From Scytonema sp. RU_4_4 (GTDB taxonomy: Bacteria; Cyanobacteriota; Cyanobacteriia; Cyanobacteriales; Nostocaceae), in assembly GCA_012031965.1 (NCBI GenBank), contig JAAUSC010000029.1:1-47334 (forward strand): 47,334 nt of DNA, given 5' to 3'. This document shows, piece by piece, positions 25,442 through 33,592 of the stretch; position 1 is the stretch's first letter; each line of letters starts with the position of its first letter. The position numbers and the translations under genes are program-made. The notes under the pieces were generated by a model. It ran no database searches. It was given only the letters and a program-made list of their open reading frames with translations, and had not been told where the DNA came from.

Positions 25442-26824
25442 AAAACAATTCCGCTAAAGTCCAATTTTAATGATGAAGAAAAAGCTTTTTGGGTTAACCA
25501 GTGTGAGCACGCTAATAGTCTTGTTAATTCAGCGATTTACCACGCTCGACAAACCCATTACAACAAGCTCGAACAATTAGAAGAAGCGTTTACGACTTAT
25601 TGGCGTGGTGACGAATTACGCTATGGTTGGAAGACGTATAAATGCAGTACTACTTACCCCGAATTAGACAAATCTCTAAAAGAGATCTCACATTACAAAG
25701 CAATGGCTGCACAGTCAGCACAGCAAACATTGAAAAGTGTTGGTGAGTCAATTACTAGTTACAACCGGCTTGTTGACGCTTACTACAAAGGTGAAGTTGA
25801 TAAACCTTCATTGCCGAAGTACAGAAAGCGCGGTGGACTTGCAGCAGTAACGTTCCCACGTCAAGCACTCAACTATAAAGATGGTTGTTTTTACCCGTCA
25901 ATTAGCCGTGACACTAAGCCACACTTGCTGACTGAAATATTTTTGCAAGTACCTGATTTCATTGACTCAGACTGGGTTAAGGAAGTGACAATACGTCCTT
26001 GTTTAGGCGAGTTTATTATTGACTGGGTTATTGATGATGGTAAGGACCCAATCAAAGTTAATCCTAACCTTGACTACAGTCATGCTTGGAGTATCGACCA
26101 TGGTGGAACTAACTGGCTAACAGCGGTTTCAACTCGTGGTAAAAGCTTCATCATTGATGGTCGCAAACTGAAGGCAATGAACCAAGGTTATTGTCGTTTA
26201 GTTGCCAAATATAAAGCAGGCAAGTCAGACTTTTATTGGGATGCAAACTTGGACAGGGTGCAGCGTAAACGCAACAACCAAATGCGCGACGCCATTAACA
26301 AAGCTGCGCGGTTCATCGTCAATCGATGCTTAAACGACAAGATTGGCAACATCATAATCGGATGGAATGACGGGCACAAAGTCGGTTCTGAAATGGGCAA
26401 GGTTAATAACCAGAATTTTGTGCCCATTCCCACAGGGCGGCTAATTGCGCGGTTAAAGCAACTGGCTTGTGAATACGGAATTGTTGTCACAGTTACCGAA
26501 GAAGCGTATACAAGCAAAGCTTCATTCTTGGATGGCGATAGTCTACACAAATTTGGTGAGAAACCCGCATGTTGGAAGCCATCTGGTAGAAGAGTAGAGC
26601 GTGGCTTGTACAAAACAGCCTCAGGCTTGTTAATCAACGCGGATGCCAACGGAGCCGCGAACATCATGCGAAAAGTAGCTACACAGCTAGGTTTATGCCT
26701 AGTCGAGGTAGGTAGGGCGGTTTTGACAACGCCACAGCGATACGATTTGTTTACGCGATTAGATAAATCATATCGTAGACGCAGCGCAGATGGGCTTTTA
26801 GCCCTCGGAGCAGCAACAGTCTAG
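25427..26824 (+). CDS. tnpB: TnpB RNA-guided nuclease, divergent subgroup without zinc finger
   Basis: The 465 residues start at GTG 25427. TnpB proteins are RNA-guided RuvC nucleases, ancestors of Cas12, whose guide RNA comes from the 3' end of the element. RuvC-I is SIDHGGTNWLT with Asp224; RuvC-III is INADANGAANI with Asp406. The usual RuvC-II Glu is absent from IIIGWNDGHK, but Glu358/Glu359 in VTEEAYTSKASFLDGD sit at an alternative site, as in TnpB proteins with a rearranged active site. The four-Cys zinc finger between RuvC-II and -III is missing; instead there is PSGRRVERGLYKTASG. The guide would begin just past the right end, in the DUF5615 toxin gene. Confidence 0.88.
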   Translation: MSQLYKTIPLKSNFNDEEKAFWVNQCEHANSLVNSAIYHARQTHYNKLEQLEEAFTTYWRGDELRYGWKTYKCSTTYPELDKSLKEISHYKAMAAQSAQQTLKSVGESITSYNRLVDAYYKGEVDKPSLPKYRKRGGLAAVTFPRQALNYKDGCFYPSISRDTKPHLLTEIFLQVPDFIDSDWVKEVTIRPCLGEFIIDWVIDDGKDPIKVNPNLDYSHAWSIDHGGTNWLTAVSTRGKSFIIDGRKLKAMNQGYCRLVAKYKAGKSDFYWDANLDRVQRKRNNQMRDAINKAARFIVNRCLNDKIGNIIIGWNDGHKVGSEMGKVNNQNFVPIPTGRLIARLKQLACEYGIVVTVTEEAYTSKASFLDGDSLHKFGEKPACWKPSGRRVERGLYKTASGLLINADANGAANIMRKVATQLGLCLVEVGRAVLTTPQRYDLFTRLDKSYRRRSADGLLALGAATV

Positions 26825-26826
26825 AA

Positions 26827-26849
26827 TCCCCCTTTTTCTAAAAGGGGGA
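26827..26849 (+). repeat. right-end hairpin of the TnpB element
   Basis: TCCCCCTTTT and AAAAGGGGGA form a perfect ten-pair stem with loop TCT, three bases past the tnpB stop codon. This is the right-end signal of the element and the likely 3' scaffold of the guide RNA. Confidence 0.75.
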
Positions 26850-27193
26850 GATGTCAACGTTAGAGGCTTACTGCGACATAACCTGAATATTGATATTGTG
26901 CGAGTCCAAGATGTTGGTTTATCGGGTGAGGATGACCCAATCATATTGGCATGGGCAGCCCAAGAAAACCGAGTGTTGCTCACCCACGATGTCGCTACGA
27001 TTACACGCTATGCTTATGAACGAGTCACATAGGACCAGCCAATGCCAGGAGTTATCGAGGTTAGCGTAGATGCGCCAATTGGACAGGTGATAAAGGATAT
27101 TATCATCATTGTGGAGTGTAGTCTGGACGGAGAACTGGAAGGACAGGTTCAGTATCTTCCTCTGTGATTTGAATTTTGAATGATTCACCCTCC

Positions 27194-28285
27194 TCAACGT
27201 CTCATGAGAATTTCCCAAGTTTCTCCACCAGCCACACCGTCAGCCTCTATACCATAACGCTTTTGTAAAGCTATGACCGCAGCCTGAGTTGATGCGCCAA
27301 AATCACCATCAACTTCGCTCCTATTCAACAAACCGAGTCTTTGCAGTCGTCTTTGCAATCTCACAACCTGAGGACCACGCATTCCTACACGTAGAATTGG
27401 TAATCCTTCTGAGGTATATTGAATTGAAGAAATTTTTTGAGTACGAGTTGTTGAGCTAGGGCGAGAGGATTGCTGAGTACGAATGGTTTGCTCAGAGCGA
27501 CTTGAGCCAGAGCGATCGCTCTGTTGAATACGCGTTGTTTGCTCAGAACGACTTGAGCCAGAGCGAGTCGATGTTGATTGTCGTACGTATGTCCTCTGTG
27601 AACTAGCAGTTGTATTGCGTGTTGCAGGTCGTGGTTCTGGTTTGGAAGTTGCAGCACTGGTGTTACGAGTTGCGGTTGATGTTGTCGGTCGTGGTTCTGG
27701 TTTGGAAGTTGTAGCACTGGTGCTGCTAGTTGCTGTTGATGTTGCAGGTCTTGAATTAGAAGTCGGAACAACAACTTGATTGGTGTTAGAAGTCGCAGAT
27801 GGAGCAGGAAACTTGCTTGTAGAGTTAGGTGACGAGCCAGATGATGCGACTGTCGGTTCACCTGGGAAGAGTCGTTGCCAAGTTGTTACATCCACAATAC
27901 CATCTGCTTTCAAGCCAGCGGCTTCCTGGAAGCGGGAAACAGCGAGGACGGTACTTTCGTTATAAACTCCATCTACTGTACCTGTGTAGAAACCCAAAAG
28001 TTTTAAAGCTGCTTGAAGTTCCGTGACACGCTCTCCTTTGCTACCAACTTGAAGAGTCGGACGGTTGATACCTTCAGAGGAAGTTGCTTGTGCTATTTGT
28101 TGTGGTTCGGATGCAAGCGATACTGTCGTAGAGAAGCCAAGAAACAGAGATACACTACAGTACAGCAGTATTCTCATCCCCCATAAAGATTTAGACCTTT
28201 GCTGTGTTTTTATTCCGCAGCAATTTACAGACGGGTTGAGAAACCTTAAGTGACTAAAGATACTTTTTTTCATAGTGCCTTTCAT
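27194..28285 (-). CDS. exported protein with two peptidoglycan-binding domains
   Basis: The 363 residues start at ATG 28285 (AGGGGG eight bases ahead; other ATGs at 28306 and 28273). A long N-terminal region ends in a signal sequence, LLYCSVSLFLGFSTTVSLAS, near residue 60. Two PG_binding_1 domains follow: one at about 75-145 (LQVGSKGERVTELQAALKLL, ADGIVDVTTWQRLF) and one at the C-terminus (LRVGMRGPQVVRLQRRLQRL, ADGVAGGETWEILM). The 140-residue linker is Ser/Thr/Arg-rich with internal repeats (SKPEPRP twice, RSGSSRSEQT twice). Such proteins sit in the periplasm on the wall; no catalytic domain is attached. Confidence 0.88.
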   Translation of the reverse strand: MKGTMKKSIFSHLRFLNPSVNCCGIKTQQRSKSLWGMRILLYCSVSLFLGFSTTVSLASEPQQIAQATSSEGINRPTLQVGSKGERVTELQAALKLLGFYTGTVDGVYNESTVLAVSRFQEAAGLKADGIVDVTTWQRLFPGEPTVASSGSSPNSTSKFPAPSATSNTNQVVVPTSNSRPATSTATSSTSATTSKPEPRPTTSTATRNTSAATSKPEPRPATRNTTASSQRTYVRQSTSTRSGSSRSEQTTRIQQSDRSGSSRSEQTIRTQQSSRPSSTTRTQKISSIQYTSEGLPILRVGMRGPQVVRLQRRLQRLGLLNRSEVDGDFGASTQAAVIALQKRYGIEADGVAGGETWEILMRR

Positions 28286-28375
28286 GGATATTGCCCCCTG
28301 AATCATTTGATGCTAATACACTTATTGGTAATTGGTGTGTCATGCAACTATGAATAGCAGTATTTTAAATCCTCA

Positions 28376-29662
28376 TTAGGAATTGAAATATGCAATTGCA
28401 CCAGTAACCGCTTGTTCTTGACCGACTAATGACACATAAGGTTCCTGTAAATATCGGTAAGCAGCAGCCATTGCATCTGTAGCATTGACGGAGGCGATCG
28501 CCTCTTGGAAATCCCTATCAAAATCAATTCCCAATCCCAAAATTTCATACCAACCATATATTTGAGCGATTTGCGCGTTGGTTTGTTTACCCAAGGCGTA
28601 CTGTCCTAGTATCTTGTTTTTCGCTGCTTGGAGTGCATCTTCCTCTAGTTGCGTGGTGAATAATAAATCAACTTCTTTACGCAAACTAGAAAGAGCGGTT
28701 TGGGTATTTTCTGGTGCTGTACCCATGTAAACCACAAATGATGCTATTGAGAGTCGTGTTGGGTAAAATGCTGATACCTCGTAAGCCAAGCCACGCTTTT
28801 CACGTAATTCCACAAACAAGCGACTAGAAAGACCATTTCCCAAGTAAGTAGACAGTAACTTCAATGCGGCGTAGTCACCAGACAGCACGGATGGTCCCAA
28901 ATAACCCAGCATGACGATAGATTGCTGTGTCTGTTGAGGCGTAACTTTGATTTGAGGTTCAATGTTGAGTTCTGGTAAATTGAGTTTTAGCAATGGTTGA
29001 GTGGGAGGCGCTTGCCAATCACCAAAAACTTCTTCCACAAGGGCGATCGCATTTTCTGGTGTGATTCGTCCAACAATACTAATAACGATATTATCTGGAC
29101 GAAAATGAGTTTGATGATACTGCACTAAGTCTGCACGAGTTAAGCTGCTCATAGTCACTTCATTGCCTAATGCTGACCTGGCATAAGGATGGTTTTGATA
29201 CATGACATCCCGGAGTTGGTCAAAAGCAATGGTAAACGGCTGTTCTTGTTGTGAGCGAATATCTTGTAGAGCAATACGCCGTTCTAATTCTACTTCTGCT
29301 TGTGGAAACGTTGGCGATCGCAAAATTCGTCCCGCCAAAGTAAACATTTGTGCAAAATCTGACGTGACTGTCTTTAACGAAAGCAAAAAATAATCAGCAG
29401 CAGTGTCTGCGCTCAAACTCGCGCCCATCGACTCTACTTGTTCAGCTATTTCCAAACTTGAAAGTCCATCGCAACCTTTTGTAAGTACCGTTGATAGCAA
29501 ATATGCTAACCCAGCTTGCTCCTGGTTCTCATAACAGCTACCAGCGCGGATAAAAATCCGTCCTGCAATAATATCTGCCGCTGGATTTTCTACCACCAGC
29601 ACTACAATGCCATTGTTCAATACTATCCGATGAATATAAGATTTTTGCACCGATGTTGTCAT
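28376..29662 (-). CDS. M16 peptidase family protein, non-catalytic partner
   Basis: The 428-residue protein has the M16 fold: ENPAADIIAGRIFIRAGSCY at the front and KRGLAYEVSAFYP in the second half, the R/Y pair that aids substrate binding. Where the zinc motif HxxEH should be, it reads AGLAYLLSTVL, so it cannot bind metal. In mitochondrial processing peptidase and bacterial M16 pairs one subunit is inactive like this. The active partner is the next gene upstream (29793-31061), and the two probably form a heterodimer. No signal peptide. The partner's stop lies 130 bases before this start; the gap holds heptamer repeats. Confidence 0.9.
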   Translation of the reverse strand: MTTSVQKSYIHRIVLNNGIVVLVVENPAADIIAGRIFIRAGSCYENQEQAGLAYLLSTVLTKGCDGLSSLEIAEQVESMGASLSADTAADYFLLSLKTVTSDFAQMFTLAGRILRSPTFPQAEVELERRIALQDIRSQQEQPFTIAFDQLRDVMYQNHPYARSALGNEVTMSSLTRADLVQYHQTHFRPDNIVISIVGRITPENAIALVEEVFGDWQAPPTQPLLKLNLPELNIEPQIKVTPQQTQQSIVMLGYLGPSVLSGDYAALKLLSTYLGNGLSSRLFVELREKRGLAYEVSAFYPTRLSIASFVVYMGTAPENTQTALSSLRKEVDLLFTTQLEEDALQAAKNKILGQYALGKQTNAQIAQIYGWYEILGLGIDFDRDFQEAIASVNATDAMAAAYRYLQEPYVSLVGQEQAVTGAIAYFNS

Positions 29663-29682
29663 TTATCATTAGTCCTTTTTTA

Positions 29683-29736
29683 CAGTTATCAGTTATCAGT
29701 TATCAGTTATCAGTTATCAGTTATCAGTTATCAGTT
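29683..29736. repeat. heptanucleotide tandem repeat (CAGTTAT)n
   Basis: Seven full CAGTTAT units and one partial one sit between the two M16 genes. Such short tandem repeats are a hallmark of heterocystous cyanobacteria. Shorter runs occur at 33191-33210 and 47070-47104. Confidence 0.9.
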
Positions 29737-29740
29737 TCAC

Positions 29741-29778
29741 GTACACAAGTGTACAGTACACTTGTGTACTGTGTACTG
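29741..29778. repeat. palindrome cluster next to the heptamer run
   Basis: GTACACAAGTGTAC and then GTACACTTGTGTAC are two overlapping-type palindromes directly after the heptamers and TTTCAC. The same order (heptamers, TTTCAC, GTACACAAGTGTAC) occurs at 33191-33228, so the composite is itself a dispersed repeat. Confidence 0.65.
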
Positions 29779-29792
29779 AAAATGACTAGTAA

Positions 29793-31061
29793 CTAAGAGG
29801 GTTTAAGTACTGTCACTGCGTAATGATTAGGTGAAAGATACTCTTGTGTTAATTTTTGCAGTTGTTTGGCATTATATGATTGAATCTGGCGCGGATAAGT
29901 TGCTGCTAATTCAGCTTGGGCAATAGTGTTGTAGTATCCATAAAGCCCTGCTAGCTGATTTGGTGTTTCGGTAGAAAACGCAAAGTCATTACACAGTAGC
30001 CTTTGAGCGCGGATTATTTCCTGGTCGCGAATGCCGTTATCAATTAAATCCTGCAAATGAAGACGAATTAAGGATTCGACACGTTCCACATTTTCTGGTT
30101 CTAACCAGGCTGTTATTGTAAATAAACTGCACTCTTGTTGTAAGGAAAAATGACTGCAAATACCCTGCACCAATTGCTGCTCTTCTCGCAAATCGCGCAC
30201 TAGACGAGAAGTGCGTCCTTCCGCTAGTAACACAGAAAGCAAGTCCAATCCACAACAAGTGTGTAGCTGTTCCACTCCTGGTCCGGTCCAAGCCATTAAC
30301 AACCGCGCCACCTCTAAGCGAGGCAAAAAAAGTTCTTGACGGCGAATTCCTGATATAACTGGCTTTGCAACCTCTTTTCTTTGAGGAGAGTCGCTGCAAG
30401 GTTCGGCAAAATCAGCAAATGTCCGGCTCACTAATTCTAGAGCAGATTCGGCTGCTATTGAGCCTACAACCACCACTGTCATGTTTTCTGGTTGGTAGTG
30501 AGCGCGGTGAAAACAGCGCATAATCTCTGGGGATTGCTTCATCAATTCTTGCTCACTACCGAGTACGGAACGTCCATAAGGATGATGTTGGTAAACACTG
30601 GAGATGAGGGCGTGAAATCCTATCCAGTCTGGATCATCATGTGATTGACGAATTTCCTCTAGCACAACATCTCGTTCACGGATAAATTCATCTTCTGGTA
30701 TTGCCGCGTTTAACAGCAACTCCCCCAAGTGGGGCAAAGTATCTTCTAAATGGAGGGAAGCTGTGATCAGAGAATAATGGGCATAATCGTGGCTTGTCGC
30801 CGCATTGGTGACCCCACCCCAATTTTCAATTTTCTGATCAAATACCCCTGGCGGTAGTATTGCAGTACCTTTAAAAATCATGTGTTCGAGGAAGTGAGCC
30901 ATGCCAAACCACGGTTCTGGCTCTAGGTTGGCACCTGCACGTACCCAAATATCTGCCACAACGACAGGGGTTGTGGTAATTTCTTGATGAATCAAGGTTA
31001 AACCGTTGTCTAGTTTGAAAACCGAGGCTGGAAACACGGTATTTATCAGTTCTTGTAACAA
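29793..31061 (-). CDS. M16 zinc peptidase (insulinase/processing-peptidase family)
   Basis: The 422 residues start at TTG 31061 because an in-frame stop lies two codons upstream and no ATG precedes the zinc motif; GTG eight codons in is possible. The inverted zinc motif HFLEH in GMAHFLEHMIFKGT supplies two His and the catalytic Glu; the distal Glu is in RDVVLEEIRQS. The C-terminal half has the inactive repeat typical of the family. It degrades or processes short unfolded peptides, probably with the non-catalytic protein encoded next (28376-29662). No export signal, so a cytosolic role is likely. The pair reads as an operon. Confidence 0.92.
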   Translation of the reverse strand: MLQELINTVFPASVFKLDNGLTLIHQEITTTPVVVADIWVRAGANLEPEPWFGMAHFLEHMIFKGTAILPPGVFDQKIENWGGVTNAATSHDYAHYSLITASLHLEDTLPHLGELLLNAAIPEDEFIRERDVVLEEIRQSHDDPDWIGFHALISSVYQHHPYGRSVLGSEQELMKQSPEIMRCFHRAHYQPENMTVVVVGSIAAESALELVSRTFADFAEPCSDSPQRKEVAKPVISGIRRQELFLPRLEVARLLMAWTGPGVEQLHTCCGLDLLSVLLAEGRTSRLVRDLREEQQLVQGICSHFSLQQECSLFTITAWLEPENVERVESLIRLHLQDLIDNGIRDQEIIRAQRLLCNDFAFSTETPNQLAGLYGYYNTIAQAELAATYPRQIQSYNAKQLQKLTQEYLSPNHYAVTVLKPS

Positions 31062-31300
31062 TTCTTAATAGCTTTAACCACAATTTAGCCTAATTCTTGC
31101 GATTTTAACTCTTATTGGTACCTTCATATAAGATCACTTGACACAGATTTTCCTTATCCTAAGATTGGAACTTATTCTACAAATATGGTGCCTAGAATCG
31201 CCTTAATTAATGTGTAGCGTTGCACAAATATATATGAAGTTTTTGTATTTCACATGGTTAGATTTTTTAATTTTTCATGAATCATCAGCTAACTCATTTG

Positions 31301-31480
31301 AATAATTAAAGCTCCCATGTCTTAACTGATCAGGGGAGCTAAATCTTTTAATGCACCGCAACGCCGTTTTACCTAAGTTTATGACCTGGATAAACCAGGT
31401 GGGTACCTATTCCCTCGTTTAAAGTTTCCGGGTACTTAGCCCGGTCTACTGCCGCGAGAATTTTGAGGTTCCCTTATTTC
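31301..31480 (-). ncRNA. structured RNA downstream of purK, candidate 6S RNA
   Basis: No frame codes here, yet the minus strand folds well: a long arm pairs GGGAACC with GGTACCC and CTCG with CGAG, enclosing hairpin CCGGG/CCCGG; a second hairpin ACCTGG/CCAGGT follows; the end is AGCTCCC/GGGAGCT and TTT, a terminator. The length of about 180 bases, the long bulged arm and the place beside purK fit 6S RNA, which binds RNA polymerase and which I recall lying next to purK in some cyanobacteria. The identity is not proved and a different structured RNA is possible. No strong promoter was found; processing from the purK transcript is an option. Confidence 0.5.
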
Positions 31481-31592
31481 TTTTGACATAGATCAAAAAA
31501 CTTTATGGCAGTCACCAACGTAGCAGTGCAACAAACCCATTATAACTTTCAAAAAGATTTTGTGTGTTTTCAATTGAAAATTCCTGGCAGGT

Positions 31593-32786
31593 TCATTGAG
31601 GATACCAGATAGATTCTATATTTCGGGCGATACGCTCGCTGTCTTGCCTCCGGCTTATCGCCATAGCCTGATCCCAGTTTTGAGTATCCAGCAAAACGGT
31701 GACGTGTCCCAGTTTGCGCCCAGGACGCGATTCTGTTTTCCCGTACCAGTGGACGTGCGCTTGGGGAATCTGCTCTATTTGCTGGCGCTTTATCATATAG
31801 TCACTTTGGGAAATTTCATACCCCAAGAGGTTAACCATAACAGCACCAGGGCAAATCATGCTTGTGTTACCTAAGTGCATACCACAAACTGTGCGTAAGT
31901 GCTGTTCAAATTGAGAAGTTTCGCAAGCATCAATAGAGAAATGCCCTGAATTATGAGTACGAGGTGCGACTTCATTAACCAGCACCTTGCCATCAGCTGT
32001 AAGAAATAACTCTATACCAAAAACTCCAACTGCTTCCAGACTATTTAGTAAAGCACTGGCAATATTTTCTATTTCAAGAGTTACCTTCGATGAAATATCA
32101 GCGGGTGCAATGACTCGCCGACACACCTGTTCTTCCTGTTGAGTTTCTACAATTGGGAAGGTGCAAACCTCGCCATTTACAGAACGCGCCGCAATGACAG
32201 CGAGTTCTCGTTCAAACGGAATAAATTCTTCTAATAGGAAATGAGATTGACTTCCTACTTTTTCTGTGCTGTGTAATTCTAATTTTTGCTTTAAACTTTC
32301 TATTTCCTTTATGATAAAAGTCCCTTGACCGTCATAACCGTGGCGGCGAGCTTTCAAAACTGCTGGAAAACCAATTTGGGAGGTGAAGATAACTTCAGTC
32401 GTTGTATTCCACTTTTGTTCTATGGCGACAAACCGAGGAACTGGTAAACCCAAATCGCGTAAATAGCAGCGTTGGTGATATTTATCTAAAAGGGGAGCCA
32501 AAGCCTCTAGTCTGGGACGAAAGCAAACGCCTTGTTGTGCTAACTTTGATAAAGCTTCAATGTCAACAAACTCATTCTCAAAGGTGATGACATCGCTTCT
32601 TTTCGCCAAGAGAGCCGTGGCGTTAGCATCATCAATTGGGGCGAAAACGTTATCTTCTGCTGATATAGGTACAGCTGGATCGTTGCGGCTAGGAGTTTGC
32701 ACCACTAATTCAACTCCTAACTTCTTTGCAGCACCTGCCATCATCCATGCTAATTGTCCACCACCAATAACACCAATACGCTTCAT
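31593..32786 (-). CDS. purK: 5-(carboxyamino)imidazole ribonucleotide synthase
   Basis: PurK carboxylates AIR with ATP and bicarbonate in purine synthesis. The start MKRIGVIGGGQLAWMMA at 32786 matches the family (an ATG two codons upstream gives MP first). ATP-grasp features: VLKARRHGYDGQGTF, the LLEEFIPFERELAVI strand, GVFGIELFLT and NEVAPRTHNSGHFSIDA. The C-terminus is unusual: after DQAMAISRRQDSERIARN a 35-bp palindromic repeat (31627-31661) has been absorbed in frame, adding about 12 residues before the last turn. This end is far from the active site, so the enzyme may work normally. A structured RNA lies downstream. Confidence 0.95.
   Translation of the reverse strand: MKRIGVIGGGQLAWMMAGAAKKLGVELVVQTPSRNDPAVPISAEDNVFAPIDDANATALLAKRSDVITFENEFVDIEALSKLAQQGVCFRPRLEALAPLLDKYHQRCYLRDLGLPVPRFVAIEQKWNTTTEVIFTSQIGFPAVLKARRHGYDGQGTFIIKEIESLKQKLELHSTEKVGSQSHFLLEEFIPFERELAVIAARSVNGEVCTFPIVETQQEEQVCRRVIAPADISSKVTLEIENIASALLNSLEAVGVFGIELFLTADGKVLVNEVAPRTHNSGHFSIDACETSQFEQHLRTVCGMHLGNTSMICPGAVMVNLLGYEISQSDYMIKRQQIEQIPQAHVHWYGKTESRPGRKLGHVTVLLDTQNWDQAMAISRRQDSERIARNIESIWYPQ
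31627..31661. repeat. 35-bp palindromic-ended repeat inside purK, diverged copy
   Basis: The reverse complement starts GCGATAAGCC and ends GCGTATCGC, with the same length as the copies at 5678-5712 and 34201-34235 and differences mainly in the middle. It is in frame and encodes AISRRQDSERIA near the C-terminus of PurK. Confidence 0.7.
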
Positions 32787-32855
32787 CGGCATCTATCAAG
32801 AATTACGAGTTTCCACATCAATTTTAGGTTCACACCACTTGCTTTTTTTGACGTT

Positions 32856-32956
32856 AGGACTTACGCACCATCTGCGAGAAACCCGGTTTCTTCGTTCGTA
32901 TTTGGTTGCAAAACAGACGATTTTTGGTAGAAACCGGGTTTCTTTGTGTAAGTCCT
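32856..32956. mobile_element. 101-bp MITE-like palindromic element, copy 2
   Basis: It has the same ends (AGGACTTACGCACC and GTAAGTCCT) and length as the element at 2367-2467, with three base differences. It lies 64 bases upstream of the purK start and could carry or block promoter signals for purK. Confidence 0.8.
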
Positions 32957-33010
32957 GGACGTGTAAGACCCCGCCCCCTACCTGTTCGGCTTAAGTCGTT
33001 CCCGAAGGGT

Positions 33011-33074
33011 AGGACGGACGTGTTATCCTGCTGTGCTCCATGCTACATCATCAAGGGTTCTCATCCTTCCACTT
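33011..33074 (-). repeat. left-end structured repeat, copy B, with gene remnant beside it
   Basis: The minus strand begins AAGTGGAAGGATGAGAACCC and ends CGTCCGTCCT, matching the TnpB-element left end at 25084-25149. No tnpB is attached, so it is a relic or a short derivative. On its left CCCCGCCCCCTACC could be part of a right end. On its right (33075-33180) the minus strand reads a 35-residue tail with VTIRAMLAGCDTISLDFIAR, perhaps the end of a gene the element hit; I cannot name it. Confidence 0.6.
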
Positions 33075-33190
33075 TGTTTTGATAGCATCTTGCGATGAAG
33101 TCGAGGGAGATAGTGTCGCAACCAGCAAGCATTGCTCTGATTGTGACATTTCTTAATTCATAAAAGTTTATTTTCAAAACAAATTTTTAA

Positions 33191-33228
33191 CAGTTATCAG
33201 TTATCAGTTTCACTGTACACAAGTGTAC
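33191..33228. repeat. short heptamer run with palindrome
   Basis: Two CAGTTAT units, CAGTTTCAC and the palindrome GTACACAAGTGTAC repeat the composite found at 29718-29754. The rest of the 360 bases up to the next gene (33229-33592) is AT-rich and holds nothing I can name. Confidence 0.65.
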
Positions 33229-33592
33229 TGGTTTAAGATAAATATACATTGAAGTAGCGTTACGCAACTTTACATATCGGTGAGTAAAAACTATCTGTTT
33301 TTAAAGTCATCAATGACTATTTTGTTTAGAATTATTAAGTTTCCAATTTCAAGTAAAGTTTATTTTCTTTTAATGCAAGAATAGGCTAGATACTGTTAGC
33401 CTGTGAATTAAGAAAATCATCAATTCAACTCTATTACAGGTATTTTCGGTTCTTAATAAAGCTTAATAACTCAAAGCTTGATAACGATTGAATCATCCTT
33501 TAGTTTTCTATCAATGGGTAGAGTTTTCATTTCTATCAATTGGTAAACTGGTCAAAAATAAGCAAGGAATTTCTATTCAGTTTCTAAACATT

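Larger units (their letters stand above)
25077..26858 (+). mobile_element. IS200/IS605-superfamily element with tnpB and an RHH gene, no tnpA
   Basis: The limits are fixed by the interrupted DUF5615 gene: host sequence stops at about 25076 and resumes at about 26859 with no base lost or duplicated that I can show. The right end is GAATCCCCC, a perfect ten-pair hairpin, and GATGTCAAC. The left end holds a structured 66-base segment (25084-25149) that recurs at 33011-33074. Inside are a divergent RHH gene and tnpB; no TnpA transposase is present, so the element would need one in trans. The exact left cut is uncertain by a few bases. Confidence 0.8.
25035..27167 (+). pseudogene. DUF5615 PIN-like toxin split by a TnpB element
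   Basis: The first 14 codons (MLKLLADENFDNTI) occupy 25035-25076. The reading continues in family sequence only from 26859, as VRGLLRHNLNIDIVRVQDVG, QENRVLLTHDVATITRYAYE and a C-terminus ending YLPL at 27167. The 1.78 kb between is the TnpB element. The 3' piece also carries TAG at 27030-27032 (RVT, stop, DQPMPG), where relatives read through, so the toxin is broken twice. The acidic DEN near the start and THD later are the likely catalytic residues of these PIN-like nucleases. The 3' piece ends 27 bases before the stop of the convergent peptidoglycan-binding gene. Confidence 0.88.

Noticed and set aside
25427-26824. Cas12k-type effector of a CRISPR transposon
   Set aside because: Length is 465 residues, RuvC residues are present, and no tnsB, tnsC, tniQ or CRISPR repeat is near; it is an ordinary element-borne TnpB.
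29683-29736. CRISPR array
   Set aside because: The seven-base units are contiguous with no spacers and no cas gene is near; it is a simple tandem repeat.
29516-29779. Plus-strand open frame of 87 residues
   Set aside because: Its second half is translated heptamer repeat (SYQLSVI) and its first half is antisense to the M16 gene.
31370-31440. tRNA gene
   Set aside because: Hairpins are present but no cloverleaf, anticodon arm or TTC loop can be drawn.
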